Part shown: positions 1 to 9,326 of the stretch, one piece after another
How positions within the stretch are numbered: the stretch's first letter is position 1
Layout of the letters: each line of letters starts with the position of its first letter
Assembly: GCA_003512955.1 (NCBI GenBank)
Contig: DOTG01000003.1
Coordinates: 124,001-188,000, forward strand
Source of the DNA: Marinilabiliales bacterium
GTDB taxonomy: Bacteria; Bacteroidota; Bacteroidia; Bacteroidales; SZUA-534
Direction: 5' to 3'
Length of the DNA stretch: 64,000 nucleotides
The notes under the pieces: model-generated
What the model saw: only the letters and a program-made list of their open reading frames with translations
Database searches by the model: none
What the model was told of the DNA's origin: nothing
Made by a program: the position numbers and the translations under genes

Positions 1-1
1 G

Positions 2-1321
2 GGTGTGGTTACCAAAGAACGCCTGCCTAATAGCTTTTTCGAATCTTTTAAATGCTATACCAAGTTAGATGGCAATAAAACACCCGGTGTCCAGGCAGAT
101 TTCTTCGCCAACACCAAATTGGCCGGCGATGTATTTGTTACCAACACCTATCCGTCGCTTAACCTTACAGCCACCGACATGGCCATGAAAGGGTTACCGG
201 AAAATAATTTTTCGGCCCGGTTTACGTGCTACTTTCAACCGGAAAAAACCGCCAATTATTTCTTAGGTGTCTCAGGTGATGATGGCTACCGCATGTATCT
301 TGACGATAAATTAATTATTGACCTTTGGCAGGATCAAGGTGAAACATCCCAACATTACCAAACAAAATTAATGGCGGGCAAAGAATACAAACTGACCGTA
401 GAATACTACCAAGCCGGAGGAGATGCCATCATCCGGATGAATGTTGATGCCAAAACCAGTATTGAAATAGATACTGCTGATGTTAAAAATGAGGCTATTG
501 AACTCGCGAAAAAGAGCGATCTGGTCATTTTCTCCGTGGGTTTTGATGCAGAGACAGAAAGTGAAGGATTCGACCGCACCTTTGAAATGCCTTACCAACA
601 AGATCAATTGATTAGTGAGGTTTTAGCCGTGAATCCTAATGCTGTGATGGTTTTAAATGCTGGAGGCAATGTAAATATGGAACCTTGGTATCAAGGTCTT
701 AAAGGCCTGTTACATGCCTGGTATCCCGGTCAGGAAGGAAATTTGGCAGCTGCTGAAATTCTTTTTGGCATCACCAACCCTTCAGGAAAGTTACCTGCTT
801 CATTCGAAGTAAAATTTGAAGACAACCCTACGTTTAAAAGCTACTGGGATGCAGATAAAGATTTGAAAGTATCATACGATGAAGGAATCTTCGTGGGTTA
901 CCGCCATTACGACCAAAGCGAAACCAAACCCCGCTTCCCATTTGGATTTGGATTGTCGTACACCACGTTTGAATATACAAATCTAGCATTGAATTCAAAT
1001 TCCATAAAATCAGGAGGAAAGGTTACCGTTACCGTTGATATTAAAAACACCGGTGCTGTAGCCGGAAGCGAGGCGGTTCAGTTGTATGTTTCAGACCCAA
1101 AATCAGCACTTCCCCGGCCTGTAAAAGAGCTGAAGGCCTTCGGCAAAACTACCCTTCAACCGGGCGAAACTAAAACACTCTCCTTTGAATTGGATAAAGC
1201 AGCCTTTTCTTACTATAATCCTGAACAACATGTCTGGGTGTTGGAGCCAGGTGAATTTGAAATTCTGGTAGGAAGTTCCTCGGTAGATATCCGTCAAAAA
1301 GCGGTATTAACCATTCAATAA
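2..1321 (+). CDS. GH3 family beta-glycosidase with PA14 insert (3' part only)
   Basis: The reading frame is open from the window edge, so the N-terminal catalytic TIM barrel with the nucleophile Asp lies upstream. About 439 residues are visible. A PA14 domain comes first (about residues 25-150, with GVSGDDGYRMYLDD and later GGDAIIRMNV). The GH3 C-terminal alpha/beta sandwich follows (about 160-310; SDLVIFSVGFDAETESEGFD, WYPGQEGN, NPSGKLPASF), then FGFGLSYTTFEY and a fibronectin III-like tail typical of GH3 beta-glucosidases. PA14 domains inserted in the GH3 C domain usually help bind or select carbohydrate. The likely role is exo-hydrolysis of beta-linked glucosides or xylosides in the periplasm. 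The signal peptide cannot be seen and the substrate cannot be set from this part. Confidence 0.9.
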   Translation, partial: GVVTKERLPNSFFESFKCYTKLDGNKTPGVQADFFANTKLAGDVFVTNTYPSLNLTATDMAMKGLPENNFSARFTCYFQPEKTANYFLGVSGDDGYRMYLDDKLIIDLWQDQGETSQHYQTKLMAGKEYKLTVEYYQAGGDAIIRMNVDAKTSIEIDTADVKNEAIELAKKSDLVIFSVGFDAETESEGFDRTFEMPYQQDQLISEVLAVNPNAVMVLNAGGNVNMEPWYQGLKGLLHAWYPGQEGNLAAAEILFGITNPSGKLPASFEVKFEDNPTFKSYWDADKDLKVSYDEGIFVGYRHYDQSETKPRFPFGFGLSYTTFEYTNLALNSNSIKSGGKVTVTVDIKNTGAVAGSEAVQLYVSDPKSALPRPVKELKAFGKTTLQPGETKTLSFELDKAAFSYYNPEQHVWVLEPGEFEILVGSSSVDIRQKAVLTIQ

Positions 1322-1343
1322 ACTACTTTTTAAATTTGAACCG

Positions 1344-1377
1344 AAAGCTGCCCGATAAAAATTGGGCGGCTTTTTTT
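1344..1377 (+). terminator. Rho-independent terminator of the GH3 gene
   Basis: A ten-base stem with one G-U pair (AAAGCTGCCC against GGGCGGCTTT) with a ten-base loop runs into seven T residues, 22 bases after the GH3 stop codon. Confidence 0.85.
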
Positions 1378-1434
1378 CAGCCTGATATTTTGAGGGCATG
1401 AAACAGGAAATAACTTTCTATACATGAAAACTAT

Positions 1435-1454
1435 AGCAATATTGCTTAAATTTG
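1435..1454 (+). promoter_or_regulatory. Promoter and palindromic operator of the toxin-antitoxin pair
   Basis: A perfect 12-bp palindrome AGCAATATTGCT (1435-1446) directly abuts TAAATTTG (1447-1454), an exact match to the Bacteroidota -7 consensus TAnnTTTG. The antitoxin ATG at 1472 lies 17 bases downstream. The upstream in-frame ATG at 1424 would place the promoter inside the gene, so 1472 is the better start. A palindrome next to the -7 box fits an operator for autoregulation by the antitoxin or its complex. Confidence 0.6.
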
Positions 1455-1471
1455 TAAAAATTTCAATTGCT

Positions 1472-1705
1472 ATGAACGGAATAGAATTAAAAAAGCAACT
1501 CCATGATCAAATTGAGATACTCGATGAGAAATCGTTAGAAGCAGTGTACACCCTTTTCCAAAATTATTTCGGCAAGAAATCAGAAATTGAACTTACCGAT
1601 GCACACATTGATTTGATTGAGGAACGATTGCAAGATTACCTAAAGAATCCCGAACATACAATGAGTTGGGAAGAATCAAACAATTTGCTGAAGAAGTATT
1701 TATGA
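1472..1705 (+). CDS. Antitoxin of a type II TA pair (addiction-module component type)
   Basis: A 77-residue acidic, helical protein without signal peptide or membrane segment. Its C-terminal half (ERLQDYLKNPEHTMSWEES) matches the layout of small addiction-module antitoxins paired with RelE/ParE toxins: a short helix, then a N/D-P turn and a SWEE segment near the end. It overlaps the next gene by four bases (ATGA at 1702-1705), so the two are translationally coupled. The N-terminal half (ELKKQLHDQIEILDEKSLEAVYTLF) probably dimerises; I see no clear ribbon-helix-helix or HTH motif. Start chosen at 1472 because the promoter lies just upstream. Confidence 0.7.
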   Translation: MNGIELKKQLHDQIEILDEKSLEAVYTLFQNYFGKKSEIELTDAHIDLIEERLQDYLKNPEHTMSWEESNNLLKKYL

Positions 1706-2001
1706 GCTTTGAAGTTCACTTAAAACTTGAAGCACACCAAGATATTTTTGAAGCAATTCTTTGGTATGAATCCAAAAGAGATGGACTGGGAGGAGAATTT
1801 TATCTTGAAATTGAGAAGGTTAAAAATCTACTAAGAAAAAATCCTGACCTATTTGAAATCAAATACAAAAACATTGTACGATGGGTACAAACCGAAAGAT
1901 TTCCGTACATTGTTGTTTTCGTGATTGATGTATCTAAAGTTGTAATTCTAGCAGTAGTAAGTACCCACCGCAATCCTAAAATCTGGAAAGAAAGAATCTA
2001 A
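1702..2001 (+). CDS. RelE/ParE superfamily toxin
   Basis: A 99-residue protein with the RelE/ParE fold signature: an N-terminal helical hairpin (EAHQDIFEAILWYESKRDGLGGEFYLEIEK), a central strand (VRWVQTERFPYIVVFVID) and the C-terminal VILAVVSTHRNPKIWKERI. The RFPY and HRNP..W elements are typical of ParE-type toxins (gyrase poisons) and related RelE ribonucleases; the target cannot be told from sequence. The start codon lies within the antitoxin stop (ATGA). The cassette sits alone between a terminator-ended GH3 gene and the convergent recQ, as expected for a mobile TA module. Confidence 0.85.
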   Translation: MSFEVHLKLEAHQDIFEAILWYESKRDGLGGEFYLEIEKVKNLLRKNPDLFEIKYKNIVRWVQTERFPYIVVFVIDVSKVVILAVVSTHRNPKIWKERI

Positions 2002-2050
2002 CAATAATCATATTTTGCATACCGAAAATAATTCAGTACGTTCCTTGATT

Positions 2051-3961
2051 TTATTCCTTACTGGTGTGCCACTCCAAAAGTAACTGCCCGTTCTTAACCA
2101 GCTTTCCGTTATCGAGCAGCCATTGAATGACACTAATTACTTTTTCATGTTTATGCGGAACCGCATCTACCAACTGCTCCAGGGTCATGGGTTGATGAAG
2201 CTTTTGCTTTAGCTGATCCAGAATGGTATCGAATTCCAATTTACTTAAATCGAGTTTGTTTCGTTCGGTACACACATCACAAACCCCACACCGGGTAGCT
2301 TCGGTATCGCCAAAATATTCGAGCAACTGCTGGCTGCGGCATTTTTTATGTGTGGCGTATTCAATCACGGCATTCACCTTTTCAGTATAAAGCAACTTAC
2401 GGTTGCGATATTTATCCGATGTAAAAATAACCGATTTGGTATCAAGACGTTCTTCGGTATAAAAAATCTGGGGAACCTTTTTCCGGGGGATGTAATTAAT
2501 GATTTTATCACGTCCCAACTTAATCAAATACCCGGTAATCACTTCACGCTTCACCCCTGCCCGTTTAGCCAGTTCATCCTCATCAACGGGGCGGTACTCG
2601 GTAAACATGCCGGAGTATGAACGTAGCAAAAGTTTGATGAATTTATCCTCTTCCACATTCGCTACCTGGTAGCGGTACAAATCGTCGCGGGATACATTGA
2701 ATATCAATCGCGACGGATTCTCCACCTCTTCACTCAACTCTAGGTAACCACTTTGTTGCAACAAGTTCAGGCTGCTATAAACCAACATGATATTGAATCG
2801 ATAATTTTTCACAAATTCTGATAGGCTGAAGTCGAAACCCATTCCTTTACCACCACCAATGGGTATCTGAAAAAAATTACCCAACGCCTCATACACCCTT
2901 TTAATGTCCTCCACGGGCGGAAAGTTAGATTCAATGCGCTGTTCCAGTTTTTTTTTATCTCCCGGATGAAAAAGTAAAATGGCAAATGCCTGCTTTTCGT
3001 CACGGCCTCCCCGGCCAGCCTCCTGAAAATAAGCTTCCAGGTTATCGGGTAAATCTATGTGCACCACAAAACGTACATCTGCTTTGTCAATCCCCATTCC
3101 AAAAGCATTGGTTGCCACCATGATGCGGGTCTTTCCTTTTTTCCAACTATTTTGACGGGCATCGCGTTCAGCCGAGGTAAGTCCGGCATGGTAATAATCG
3201 GAACTGATTTGGTTTTGGTTCAATAGCAGCGAAATCTCTTTGGTATGTTGACGGTTCCGCACATAAACCACTCCCGAACCCTTGATATTTGAAGCAATTT
3301 TCAACAGATATTTTTCTTTATCCTCCACATTGCGGACCAGATATACCAAGTTCTTACGTTCAAAACTTTTTCGGAAAACATGCTTCTCCTTAAAGCCCAA
3401 CCGTTCCTGAATATCGTCCACCACCTGAGGTGTTGCAGTGGCTGTTACTGCAAGTACGGGAACCTTTGGAAGCAATTCCCTGATTTTTACAATTTCTAAG
3501 TAGGATGGTCTAAAATCATATCCCCATTGTGAAATGCAATGCGATTCGTCGATGGCTAATAAATTGACGTTCATTTGTTGAACACGCGTTCTGAACATCT
3601 CAGTGGACAAGCGCTCAGGAGAACAATAAAGGAATTTCAGGTTCTTATCTTGAACACAATTCTCCAACACCACATCAATCTCATGGCGGGTCATTCCCGA
3701 ATAAACGGACGATGCTTTAATTCCCTTGGCTTTAAGGTTTTCAACCTGATCCTTCATCAGGGCAATCAATGGAGTTACCACAATACAGATTCCCTCTTTG
3801 GCCAAAGCAGGCACCTGAAATGTAATAGATTTTCCACCACCTGTAGGCATTAATGCCAGCGTATCCCTACCCTCACCCACACTTTGGATTATTTCGTGCT
3901 GCAAGTCACGAAACTTAGGATATCCCCAATATTGAGTTAATATTTTTTGGTACTGGTCCAC
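2051..3961 (-). CDS. recQ: ATP-dependent DNA helicase RecQ
   Basis: A 636-residue superfamily 2 3'-5' DNA helicase acting in recombination and fork repair. Walker A is GGGKS (41-45) and the DEAH-type box is DESH (138-141) followed by CISQWGYDFRPSY, the RecQ aromatic-rich loop. The second RecA lobe contains the GRGGRD motif. A RecQ zinc-binding region follows (CRSQQLLEYFGD, then CGVCDVC), and then a winged-helix-like tail. The end looks too short for a full HRDC domain. It is convergent with the toxin gene (49 bp apart). Confidence 0.95.
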   Translation of the reverse strand: MDQYQKILTQYWGYPKFRDLQHEIIQSVGEGRDTLALMPTGGGKSITFQVPALAKEGICIVVTPLIALMKDQVENLKAKGIKASSVYSGMTRHEIDVVLENCVQDKNLKFLYCSPERLSTEMFRTRVQQMNVNLLAIDESHCISQWGYDFRPSYLEIVKIRELLPKVPVLAVTATATPQVVDDIQERLGFKEKHVFRKSFERKNLVYLVRNVEDKEKYLLKIASNIKGSGVVYVRNRQHTKEISLLLNQNQISSDYYHAGLTSAERDARQNSWKKGKTRIMVATNAFGMGIDKADVRFVVHIDLPDNLEAYFQEAGRGGRDEKQAFAILLFHPGDKKKLEQRIESNFPPVEDIKRVYEALGNFFQIPIGGGKGMGFDFSLSEFVKNYRFNIMLVYSSLNLLQQSGYLELSEEVENPSRLIFNVSRDDLYRYQVANVEEDKFIKLLLRSYSGMFTEYRPVDEDELAKRAGVKREVITGYLIKLGRDKIINYIPRKKVPQIFYTEERLDTKSVIFTSDKYRNRKLLYTEKVNAVIEYATHKKCRSQQLLEYFGDTEATRCGVCDVCTERNKLDLSKLEFDTILDQLKQKLHQPMTLEQLVDAVPHKHEKVISVIQWLLDNGKLVKNGQLLLEWHTSKE

Positions 3962-3997
3962 TAAAATCAGTTATTCAAATTCAAAAAAGGGTTCCTT

Positions 3998-4053
3998 AAA
4001 AAAAGGAAGATGGAATCACAAAATTATTGAATCTTTTGCAATTCCATCTTTCC
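3998..4053 (-). terminator. Terminator after fabI
   Basis: On the minus strand, a stem from GGAAAGATGGAAT and ATTCCATCTTCC (one bulged base) is followed by seven T residues, 71 bases after the fabI stop. The arms sit at 4041-4053 and 4005-4016. Confidence 0.65.
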
Positions 4054-4123
4054 AGGCTCCTATTCTTTGTAACCCATCGCTGGATTCCAAATATCAGAAA
4101 ATTAATTTCTATCTAAAAATCAA

Positions 4124-4978
4124 TTACCATTCGGTCGGCATTTCTTCGGCCGATTCGCAATCGAAGCTCTTATTGTATTGTGTCATCGCCCGGTAACTCA
4201 TACCCATACTGGAGAAACCACCATCGTGGAACAGGTTCTGCATGGTTACTTTCCGGGTAAGATCGGAGAATAATGTGATGCAATAATCGGCACATTCCGC
4301 AGCCGTAGCATTTCCTAATGGCGAGGTACGTTCCGAGAAATCCACCAAGTTATCGAAACCACGGATACCGCTACCAGCAGTAGTTAACGTGGGTGATTGC
4401 GAAATGGTATTTACCCGTATACGTTTCTCGCGGCCATAAATGTAACCAAAGCTACGGGCAATAGATTCCAACAACGCTTTGGCATCGGCCATATCGTTGT
4501 ATCCATAAAGGGTCCGCTGGGCAGCTACATAAGATAAGGCAACTACCGAACCCCACTCATTAATGGCATCATGCTTCCGGCATACCTGAAGGATTTTATG
4601 GAGAGAAATGGCACTAATGTCCAGCGTTTTTTCAAAATAACTATAATTCAGGTTATCATACGACAACCCCTTACGGACATTGGGCGACATCCCGATGGAA
4701 TGCAAAACAAAATCGATTTTACCGCCTAACAGTTCCATCGATTTAATTATCAGATTTTCAAGATCTTCAAAGCTGGTTGCATCGGCGGGAATGATAGGGG
4801 CATTGCAAGCCTTACCCAATTCGTCCAGTTCACCCATCCGTAAAGCTACAGGAGTATTGGTTAATACAAACTGCGCTCCTTCTTCGTAGGCTTTTAAGGC
4901 TACTTTCCATGCAATGGATTGCTCGTTCAATGCACCAAAAATAATCCCTTTCTTTCCCTCTAATAAATTATAAGCCAT
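4124..4978 (-). CDS. fabI: Enoyl-[acyl-carrier-protein] reductase (NADH), FabI
   Basis: A 284-residue short-chain dehydrogenase of type II fatty acid synthesis that reduces trans-2-enoyl-ACP to acyl-ACP. The N terminus GKKGIIFGALNEQSIAW has the FabI-type nucleotide-binding turn. The catalytic pair is Y160 and K167 in YGYNDMADAK (Tyr-x6-Lys spacing), with Y150 also in the expected region. HSIGM (93-97) follows the FabI pattern. Cytoplasmic. It lies 82 bp downstream of recN on the same strand and has its own terminator. Confidence 0.95.
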   Translation of the reverse strand: MAYNLLEGKKGIIFGALNEQSIAWKVALKAYEEGAQFVLTNTPVALRMGELDELGKACNAPIIPADATSFEDLENLIIKSMELLGGKIDFVLHSIGMSPNVRKGLSYDNLNYSYFEKTLDISAISLHKILQVCRKHDAINEWGSVVALSYVAAQRTLYGYNDMADAKALLESIARSFGYIYGREKRIRVNTISQSPTLTTAGSGIRGFDNLVDFSERTSPLGNATAAECADYCITLFSDLTRKVTMQNLFHDGGFSSMGMSYRAMTQYNKSFDCESAEEMPTEW

Positions 4979-5060
4979 AATATTGATTTTAAAATGTTGT
5001 TACGTTCCGATAACAGCTTAGGGCTGTTTATGTTCATTTTCGATAAATTCTGAAAGTCTT

Positions 5061-6716
5061 TCAAGAGGCAATGAGTGTCTTAGCATTCTCAATAGCTTCT
5101 TTTGTAATGTCTTTGCCGCTTAGCATCCGGGCAATTTCAACTATCCGCTCATCGGCTGACAGCTTTTGAATCTGGGTGGTTACCGTATGGTTGTTTTCGA
5201 TTTTATACACTTTAAAATGGTTTTTGCCGCGCGCTGCAATCTGTGGCAGATGCGTAATACTGATTACCTGCATGTTCCGGGCCATCTGTTTCATGATGTC
5301 GGCCATTTTATCGGCCATTTCGCCAGAAACCCCGGTATCAATTTCATCAAAGATGATGGTGGGCAACGACACACTCTGCGACAAGATGGATTTTATGCTC
5401 AACATCAAACGGCTGATTTCACCACCGGAAGCTATTTTTGAAATATTCTGTGGGGGTTGGTTTTTATTGGCCGAGAACAAGAACCCAACCCTATTGGTCC
5501 CCCATTCATTAAAAACCTCATCGGAATGTATTTCCACCTCAAAAGCCGCATGAGGCATGCCCAAATCGGCTAACTGTATGAGTATTTGATGGGTAAACCT
5601 TGGTACTGCTTTTTTACGGTTTTCAGTTAACCTGGATGCCAAATCCTTTAAGCTGTTTAAAGTTTCCTGATGCGCCTTCTCAAGTTTTTCAATCTCTATC
5701 GAGTAGGATTCTTTAGAAGCTACCTTTGCCTGAAATGCCTGCTGACATTGCAACAATCCCTCAACGCTATTCACTTGGTGCTTGTTCATCAGCGAATACA
5801 AACCATCCAATTGATCTTTCAGTAGCCGGGCCCTTTCAGGATTGTACTCCACACGGCCGGCCAGTATTTCCAATTCTGCGGCCAAGTCCTTCAAATCAAT
5901 AAAAGCGGTTTCAATCCGCTCTACAAAACTTTCTGCTTTCGGAAAATAGGATTTTATTTTATCAAGCGATTGTTTGCTGAGCTTTAACTGAGCAAGCGTG
6001 TTGGTTTCCCCTTCCGAAAGCATGCTAAAGCTTAATCCCAGACTTTGTTGAATCTCTTCTGCATTGGTAAGCATTTGCAGTTCCTCGTCCAAAGCCATTT
6101 GATCTATTGTTTCTAACCGCAAATCAAGCAACTGGTTCAATTGAAAAAGGTTGTAATCGTAATCGGCATCAGCAGTATGGGCAGCCTCTTTTAGTTTTGT
6201 AAGTTGGCTCAAGTGCTCTTTATACTTCCGAAACTCTATTTTGTATTGAGCCAAAACAACCTGGTTCTGTGCCACAGCGTCCAGCACATTCAATTGGAAC
6301 TGGCTGCTGTTCAATTCAAGGTTTTCATGTTGCGAATGGATATCGATGAGTTTGGTGGCCAGCTCTTTGAGTTGTGGCAGATTGACCGGGGTATCGTTAA
6401 TAAATGCCCGCGATTTACCAGTATTTAATATTTCCCTTCGGATGCATGTTTCTGGTTGGTAATCAAGATCATTTGCATCAAAATAAGACTGCAATTCATA
6501 GGACTCAATTCCAAAAACCGCCTCAACCACACACTTGTCGCTCTGATTGTTAATGGCTGTTGAATCGGCTCTGGAACCCAGAACCAACGACAATGCCCCA
6601 AGTAAAATAGACTTACCGGCGCCGGTTTCGCCTGTGAGGGTCGAAAAATCGGGTTCAAAGTCAATGCTCAAATGCTGAATGAGTGCATAGTTCTGTACCT
6701 TAAGCGATTTTAGCAT
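5061..6716 (-). CDS. recN: DNA repair protein RecN
   Basis: A 551-residue SMC-like ATPase for double-strand break repair. Walker A GETGAGKS lies near the N terminus (about 29-36), a long coiled coil occupies roughly 150-370, and the ABC signature ASGGEISRLML with Walker B TIIFDEIDTGVSG lies in the C-terminal half. The ISITHLPQIAARG segment is typical of RecN. Length is normal for the family. It follows DUF4835 on the same strand with a 114-bp gap that holds its own probable promoter. Confidence 0.95.
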   Translation of the reverse strand: MLKSLKVQNYALIQHLSIDFEPDFSTLTGETGAGKSILLGALSLVLGSRADSTAINNQSDKCVVEAVFGIESYELQSYFDANDLDYQPETCIRREILNTGKSRAFINDTPVNLPQLKELATKLIDIHSQHENLELNSSQFQLNVLDAVAQNQVVLAQYKIEFRKYKEHLSQLTKLKEAAHTADADYDYNLFQLNQLLDLRLETIDQMALDEELQMLTNAEEIQQSLGLSFSMLSEGETNTLAQLKLSKQSLDKIKSYFPKAESFVERIETAFIDLKDLAAELEILAGRVEYNPERARLLKDQLDGLYSLMNKHQVNSVEGLLQCQQAFQAKVASKESYSIEIEKLEKAHQETLNSLKDLASRLTENRKKAVPRFTHQILIQLADLGMPHAAFEVEIHSDEVFNEWGTNRVGFLFSANKNQPPQNISKIASGGEISRLMLSIKSILSQSVSLPTIIFDEIDTGVSGEMADKMADIMKQMARNMQVISITHLPQIAARGKNHFKVYKIENNHTVTTQIQKLSADERIVEIARMLSGKDITKEAIENAKTLIAS

Positions 6717-6740
6717 ATACTACTATTAGGTTTTGCGCTA

Positions 6741-6748
6741 CAAATTTA
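6741..6748 (-). promoter_or_regulatory. -7 element of a recN promoter
   Basis: TAAATTTG on the minus strand matches TAnnTTTG exactly and lies 24 bases before the recN ATG, in the gap after DUF4835. No convincing -33 TTTG was seen. Confidence 0.4.
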
Positions 6749-6830
6749 AAATTATTTTGCACAGCAAAATTTCAGATGCACAGAATTAGGGTTGCTTTAA
6801 TTAACAATTTTTCAACGCAACTGCTGAATC

Positions 6831-7745
6831 CTATGATTTTTTAATGATTTTTTGATATTTGGCAGAATTCGCTGCATCCATCTCCTTTAACAAATTGTAG
6901 GCTTTAGTGCCTTCTGCGGGAGGAGATTCGGGGAGTATTTTAATCAACTCTTCACTTTTTGCCTCAAAGAATATTTGCATGATAAAAGAATTCTGTTTGG
7001 CCCGATGAACTTTCAGTAGATCATTCAAGCCTTCGGCAATTTTGGTCCGCCCGTCGGCCAGGTTTTTATGCATCACGTCGAGCCCTAACCGGTGATAATT
7101 GTAATAATAGACGCGGACCGGAGCATATATTTGGTTCAAATTGTTTTCAATCAGCCAATACCGGTTTTTACGGTCCTCAAAGGCCTTCCACCCACTCGAT
7201 GTGGAACTTTGAGCAGTGCTAACAATCTTCTCCGCCATTTGAAAATATTCTGTCCCTCCCATGAGCGAAAAAGAGTCGTAATCGTAGGCCAAAACCACAT
7301 ATACGTAATAAGCCAATAACGATGTGAGTTCGTTATGGGTATTTTCACTGAAGTCGGGTGCTTCTCCCTCGGCATACCTGAATTTTACTTTTTTGTCCAA
7401 ATAAATAAACAGTGGTGTTGAATATCCGGAGTTGAAAACCGGACGGCTCGAATTCACCTGCAAAGTCCCTTCAAATTCATCTACCGAGTTTTGCTTGGTA
7501 ATGTTGAGCATAAAATTGCACTCGATACGCTCTTCGGTACTGTAAACGTGGTTGGTCCAGTTGCGGTTATTTAAGAACTCAAATAACGATTTCTGCATGG
7601 TTTCAAACACGGTTTTATTTGAACCCTGAATCTGGGTCGAATTTACCTGAATCCGGCAATTTAACTCCTGGGCATAGCTAGTTCCGACAATTAATGAAAG
7701 CAGGAAAAAAACAAGAAATTGAAAAGGGAACTTCCAACTAAGCAT
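6831..7745 (-). CDS. DUF4835 family secreted protein
   Basis: A 304-residue protein with an N-terminal signal peptide (FQFLVFFLLSLIVGTSYAQ). The mature part starts ELNCRIQVNSTQIQGSNKTVF, the usual opening of DUF4835 proteins in Bacteroidota, where the gene regularly follows coaBC. Its function is unknown; export suggests an envelope role. Only 11 bp separate it from coaBC, so it belongs to the bamD-rpoZ-coaBC transcription unit. The family assignment comes from sequence style and gene order. Confidence 0.8.
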   Translation of the reverse strand: MLSWKFPFQFLVFFLLSLIVGTSYAQELNCRIQVNSTQIQGSNKTVFETMQKSLFEFLNNRNWTNHVYSTEERIECNFMLNITKQNSVDEFEGTLQVNSSRPVFNSGYSTPLFIYLDKKVKFRYAEGEAPDFSENTHNELTSLLAYYVYVVLAYDYDSFSLMGGTEYFQMAEKIVSTAQSSTSSGWKAFEDRKNRYWLIENNLNQIYAPVRVYYYNYHRLGLDVMHKNLADGRTKIAEGLNDLLKVHRAKQNSFIMQIFFEAKSEELIKILPESPPAEGTKAYNLLKEMDAANSAKYQKIIKKS

Positions 7746-7756
7746 GGTAAAGAGTG

Positions 7757-8968
7757 TTAGGTATTCTTTTGTTGAATGGTTTGAAACAATTCATCGGCAA
7801 TATCTTTTGCAACCTGTGTCTTTAATTTTAACTCAAACGGTTTAATTTGCCCGTTTCGTGTAATGAGTGTGATTTTATTTGTATCAGTCTGGAAGCCGCT
7901 TCCAGCATCATTCAATGAATTCAGCACAATAAAATCAAAATTCTTTTTATGAAGTTTTTCTGTGGCATGGGCCATCTCCTGGTCGCTTTCTAAGGCAAAC
8001 CCGACCAAAACCTGCATATCCTTTTTTTGTATGCCCAAAGTAGCAGCTATATCAGGTGTTGGGACCAGTTCCAAAGTTAAATTTTCAGTTTTTTTCTTTA
8101 TTTTCTGACCCTCTGCCTGGGCAGGTGTGTAATCAGCCACGGCTGCCACCATCAAAGCAGCATCCTGTTTTTGAAAAACTTGCTGACAGGCTTCGAGCAT
8201 CTGTTTGGCTGAAACCACCGGAATAAGTTGGATATTTGGGTGTTGCGTCTCAATAGCCACCGGACCCGATACCAATGTAACCACCGCCCCACGGTTTGCC
8301 AACTCTTCGGCCAGCGCGTAACCCATCTTTCCCGAAGAATTATTTCCAATGAACCGCACAGGGTCAATCATTTCATGGGTAGGCCCGGCAGTAATCAACA
8401 CCTTTTTCCCCGAAAAATCCTGATGCGCGTTAAAATAATTTTCTAAATATGCTACAATAGCCTCTGGTTCTGCCATACGGCCTTTACCTACCAAGCCACT
8501 CGCTAATTCCCCGGTTTCGGGTTCAATTAAAAAATTTCCGAATGATTGAAGCTTGCTCATGTTTTGAACGGTGGCCGGATGCCGGTACATATCTAAATCC
8601 ATGGCCGGTGCCAAAAACACAGGGCAACGGGCCGAAAGATATGTTGTAAGCAATAAATTATCGGCAACTCCATGAGCCATTTTAGCCATAGTATTTGCCG
8701 TAGCTGGGGCTACGACCATAGCATCGGCCCAAAGTCCCAAGTCAACATGGCTGTTCCAGTCTCCATTTTCAGGATTGTAAAAATCGACCAGAATTGGATT
8801 TTTTGAGAGTGTAGCCAAAGTCAGCGGAGTAATAAATTCCTTGGCCAATGGGGTCATGATAATTTTCACGTGTGCCCCCTTTTTAACGAACAAACGGGTA
8901 AGATGGGCTGCCTTGTAAGCAGCTATCCCCCCGGTTACTCCTAAAATAATATTTTTATTTAACAGCAT
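7757..8968 (-). CDS. coaBC: Bifunctional phosphopantothenoylcysteine decarboxylase / phosphopantothenate-cysteine ligase
   Basis: A 403-residue fusion enzyme of coenzyme A synthesis. The N-terminal FMN-dependent decarboxylase half (CoaC, about 1-180) has NIILGVTGGIAAYKA, the active-site His in WNSHVDLG and APAMDLDMYRHPA. The C-terminal ligase half (CoaB, about 185-400) has VLITAGPTHEMIDPVRFIGN, NSSGKMG and KIKKK. It couples 4'-phosphopantothenate and cysteine and decarboxylates the product to 4'-phosphopantetheine. It lies 11 bp after rpoZ, the conserved Bacteroidota order. Confidence 0.95.
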   Translation of the reverse strand: MLLNKNIILGVTGGIAAYKAAHLTRLFVKKGAHVKIIMTPLAKEFITPLTLATLSKNPILVDFYNPENGDWNSHVDLGLWADAMVVAPATANTMAKMAHGVADNLLLTTYLSARCPVFLAPAMDLDMYRHPATVQNMSKLQSFGNFLIEPETGELASGLVGKGRMAEPEAIVAYLENYFNAHQDFSGKKVLITAGPTHEMIDPVRFIGNNSSGKMGYALAEELANRGAVVTLVSGPVAIETQHPNIQLIPVVSAKQMLEACQQVFQKQDAALMVAAVADYTPAQAEGQKIKKKTENLTLELVPTPDIAATLGIQKKDMQVLVGFALESDQEMAHATEKLHKKNFDFIVLNSLNDAGSGFQTDTNKITLITRNGQIKPFELKLKTQVAKDIADELFQTIQQKNT

Positions 8969-8979
8969 GCTTCAAAGGT

Positions 8980-9324
8980 TTATTCCTTTGAAATACTCTT
9001 TATTTCTTCTTCCTCTGGAATACGGTGATACACATTGCCCTCAATAAACTCTTCGATGGCAATTGCCGTCGATTTGGGCAAACGTTCGTAGTATTTCGAA
9101 ATCTCGATTTGTTCGCGGTTTTCAAAAACCTCTTCCAAATTATCTGTATATGATGCAAATTCCTCAAGCTTGCGGCTCAATTCCTCTTTAATCTCCACAC
9201 TAATTTGGTTTGACCTTCTCGAAATGGCAACAATGCTTTCGTAAACATTTCCTGTCTCTTTTTCAATCTCCCTCAAATCTCTGGTAATCGTACTTGTAGG
9301 TGCATTGCTTTTTTTGTAATCCAT
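8980..9324 (-). CDS. rpoZ: RNA polymerase omega subunit, Bacteroidota type
   Basis: A 114-residue cytosolic protein. The segment TGNVYESIVAISRRSNQIS resembles the omega/RPB6 core helix (NxYE.v.....R..qi), and a longer acidic C-terminal tail (ENREQIEISKYYERLPKSTAIAIEEFI) is normal in this phylum. The position, two bases after bamD and eleven before coaBC, supports the call. Omega helps assemble the beta' subunit. Confidence 0.8.
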   Translation of the reverse strand: MDYKKSNAPTSTITRDLREIEKETGNVYESIVAISRRSNQISVEIKEELSRKLEEFASYTDNLEEVFENREQIEISKYYERLPKSTAIAIEEFIEGNVYHRIPEEEEIKSISKE

Positions 9325-9326
9325 TG

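Noticed and set aside
1424..1471. Upstream ATG of the antitoxin at 1424
   Set aside because: It would place the operator palindrome and the -7 box inside the coding region.
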